59,826 nucleotides of DNA, taken from contig JANXYP010000006.1 in the NCBI GenBank assembly GCA_025355955.1, forward strand, positions 1 to 59,826, in the 5' to 3' direction. Origin of the DNA: Chloroflexota bacterium. Its GTDB lineage: Bacteria > Chloroflexota > Chloroflexia > QHBQ01. Of this stretch, positions 57,802 through 59,826 are shown piece after piece. Position 1 is the stretch's first letter, and each line of letters starts with the position of its first letter. A program made the translations under genes and the position numbers. A model generated the notes under the pieces. It saw only the letters and a program-made list of their open reading frames with translations. It was not told the DNA's origin and did not search any database.

Positions 57802-57957
57802 AAGCGGATAAACGGATTGGGCCAACGGATTGTAAAAGCGGATAAACGGATTGGGCCAGGGCTAGTGTAGGGGCGCATGGCATATGCCCCGGTGAAGCGC
57901 ATCAAGGCTCATCGCAGCTACTAATGCTGCACCCTCTTCATCCGTTTATCCGCTTGC
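57798..57957. repeat. Direct plus inverted repeat unit (AAGCGGATAAACGGATTGGGCCA) between zinc-ribbon genes 2 and 3
   Basis: gtaaaagcggataaacggattgggcca twice, then atccgtttatccgctt. Confidence 0.8.
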
Positions 57958-58005
57958 CCGCTGACCACGTCTGCTGGCTAGACCAGCACCGAAGGAGAAG
58001 ACAAG

Positions 58006-58245
58006 GTGAACGAGCAACCGAAGAACGACCCCCAGCCCCAAACCTGCCCTAAGTGCGGCGGCAACTGGCTTGATTGCACCACCTTTCCTGGTAGCTCAAA
58101 CAGCGGCTACTTTCGTCTCTTTCCTGCCGATGGGAGCTTTCTCAGCTTTTGGCGCTCGTCTAACGCCAAGGCACTAGTATGCGAACAATGTGGCTATACC
58201 GAGCTGTATGCTTCAAACCCTAAGGCACTGAAGCCGAAGCGTTAG
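58006..58245 (+). CDS. Small zinc-ribbon protein 3 (GTG start)
   Basis: [16 protein letters not shown]...ALVCEQCGYTELYASNPKAL. Confidence 0.72.
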   Translation: MNEQPKNDPQPQTCPKCGGNWLDCTTFPGSSNSGYFRLFPADGSFLSFWRSSNAKALVCEQCGYTELYASNPKALKPKR

Positions 58246-58288
58246 CGCTAATCTGCCAGCAATCAACCAGAAAGGAGGGCCATTCGCC

Positions 58289-58513
58289 ATGCAAGAGCAA
58301 CCAAAGGATGAGCCGAACGCTCAGGCTCAGACCTGCCCCAAGTGCGGCGGCAATATGCTTAGGAGAAGTATCTCATCAACAGGTGGCGTTTATTTCATGA
58401 GGTATCTATCAACGGTATTCACCACTCATATAAGTGCCTCTGTAGCCCTAGTCTGCGACAATTGTGGCTATGCCGAGATTTACGCCACCAACCCGGAGAA
58501 ACTTCGAGATTGA
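58289..58513 (+). CDS. Small zinc-ribbon protein 4
   Basis: [15 protein letters not shown]...[24 protein letters not shown] aaaggagg upstream. Confidence 0.75.
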   Translation: MQEQPKDEPNAQAQTCPKCGGNMLRRSISSTGGVYFMRYLSTVFTTHISASVALVCDNCGYAEIYATNPEKLRD

Positions 58514-58601
58514 TACTGTAGGGGCGGGTTGCACTCGCCCGTACTCCCCCACCCAACCTCCCCCTTTGGGGAGGGGTAAATGCACAAGGAGACAACCAAC
58601 C

Positions 58602-59826
58602 ATGGAAGGAAGATACAACCCCCAGGAGATTGAACCCCGCTGGCAGCAGTGGTGGCAGGCGCAGGAGATTTACTTTGCGCCCGACCCCACTCCAGCGGAG
58701 ATGGCCGACCCCAGCAGCGGGCCGCGCAAGTTCTACACCATGTCCATGTTCCCCTACCCCAGCGGCGACCTGCACATGGGCCATATGCGTAACTACACCA
58801 TTGGCGATGTGCTGGTGCGATATCACAAGATGCGCGGCGAACGGGTGCTGTCACCGATGGGCTGGGATGCCTTCGGGCTGCCCGCCGAGAACGCCGCGAT
58901 TAAGGACGGCATCCACCCCGCGATTCGCACCCCGCAGAACATCACCGAGATGAAGCGCCAGTTCGAGAAGATGGGCGCAATGTTCGACTGGCGGCGCGAG
59001 GTCAACTCCTCCACGCCTAATTACTACAAGTGGACGCAGTGGCTGTTCCTCAAGCTGTACGCGCGCGGGCTGGCCTATAAGCGCAAGGCTCCAGTCAACT
59101 GGTGTCCCAAGGATGAGACCGTGCTGGCGAACGAGCAGGTGGTCAACGGCCACTGCGAACGCTGCGGCACCCAGGTGATCAAGCGCGACCTGTCGCAATG
59201 GTTCTTCAAGATCACCGCTTATGCCGACCGCCTGCTGAACGACCTGGACAAGCTGCCCGACTGGCCGGAGCGGGTTGCCACGATGCAACGCAACTGGATT
59301 GGCCGCAGCGAGGGGGCCGAGGTGGACTTCCCCATCGTCGGCAGCGATGAAAAGGTGCAAGTGTTTACCACCCGTCCCGACACACTGTGGGGCGCAACCT
59401 TTATGGTGCTGGCCCCGGAGCATCCGCTGGTGGATGTGATTACCAGCGCGGCGCAACGCGAGGCGGTGCAAGCCTATAAGCAGGAGGCCAGCAAGGAGAC
59501 CGAGATCGAGCGGATGTCCACGGTCAAGGAGAAAACCGGCGTGCCGACCGGCGGCTATGCTATCAATCCAGTCAACGGTGAGCAGATACCGATCTGGATT
59601 GCCGATTACGTGCTGATGGGTTACGGTACTGGTGCGATCATGGCCGTTCCTGCCCACGATCAACGAGACTACGAATTCGCCAACAAGTTCAGCCTACCCC
59701 TCGTCGAGGTGGTCAGCAGCCCCGACGCAAAGCTGGAGACGGAAGCATGGGCGGGCGAAGGTACGATGGTCAACTCCGGCCCGCTGAACAGCGTGGCCGC
59801 TGGTAAAGGCGAGGGCCAGAGCGTCA
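58602..59826 (+). CDS. leuS: Leucyl-tRNA synthetase, 5' portion (runs off the window)
   Basis: Translated from 58602: [18 protein letters not shown]...[60 protein letters not shown]; absent from the ORF track because no stop lies in the window. Confidence 0.93.
   Translation, partial: MEGRYNPQEIEPRWQQWWQAQEIYFAPDPTPAEMADPSSGPRKFYTMSMFPYPSGDLHMGHMRNYTIGDVLVRYHKMRGERVLSPMGWDAFGLPAENAAIKDGIHPAIRTPQNITEMKRQFEKMGAMFDWRREVNSSTPNYYKWTQWLFLKLYARGLAYKRKAPVNWCPKDETVLANEQVVNGHCERCGTQVIKRDLSQWFFKITAYADRLLNDLDKLPDWPERVATMQRNWIGRSEGAEVDFPIVGSDEKVQVFTTRPDTLWGATFMVLAPEHPLVDVITSAAQREAVQAYKQEASKETEIERMSTVKEKTGVPTGGYAINPVNGEQIPIWIADYVLMGYGTGAIMAVPAHDQRDYEFANKFSLPLVEVVSSPDAKLETEAWAGEGTMVNSGPLNSVAAGKGEGQSV

Noticed and set aside
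58851-59663. 270-aa minus-strand ORF at the window end
   Set aside because: Antisense to leuS, which is real but missing from the track because it has no in-window stop.

Overview
GC-rich ~60 kb bacterial chromosomal window, probably Chloroflexota (judged by gene style only, not verified). It carries mostly housekeeping and accessory metabolic genes: mazG, an ECF sigma/anti-sigma pair, a liv branched-chain amino acid ABC operon, three SLH-domain secreted proteins, an M14 carboxypeptidase, an O-antigen-ligase-like protein, a NitT/TauT-type ABC transporter, mnmG, a GT4 glycosyltransferase, RhaD/SDR, GH1, a PIN toxin pair, radA, a subtilase, an SDR, a carotenoid-type membrane protein, an adenylate cyclase, nurA/HAS-barrel/herA, a multi-PAS kinase, copC, tRNA-Ala(GGC), and a T-box leader followed by four small zinc-ribbon genes and the 5' part of leuS (cut by the window end and missing from the supplied ORF track). 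The most unusual layer is a dense, modular repeat system. A palindromic core (GTAGGGGCGAAC..GTTCGCCC) sits inside at least four MITE-like scaffolds with different terminal inverted repeats and apparently different target-site duplications. Heptanucleotide tandem repeats (AACTCAA)n accompany them. These repeats have entered protein-coding genes in frame (MnmG, the LivM-LivG linker, RhaD, the carotenoid-type protein and C-terminal tails), with the (AACTCAA)n orientation always the stop-free one. This resembles the Rickettsia palindromic element phenomenon but is built from several repeat families. A second candidate system is the T-box(CUC)-zinc-ribbon x4-leuS transcription unit. All family assignments are from reading motifs; no searches were run.
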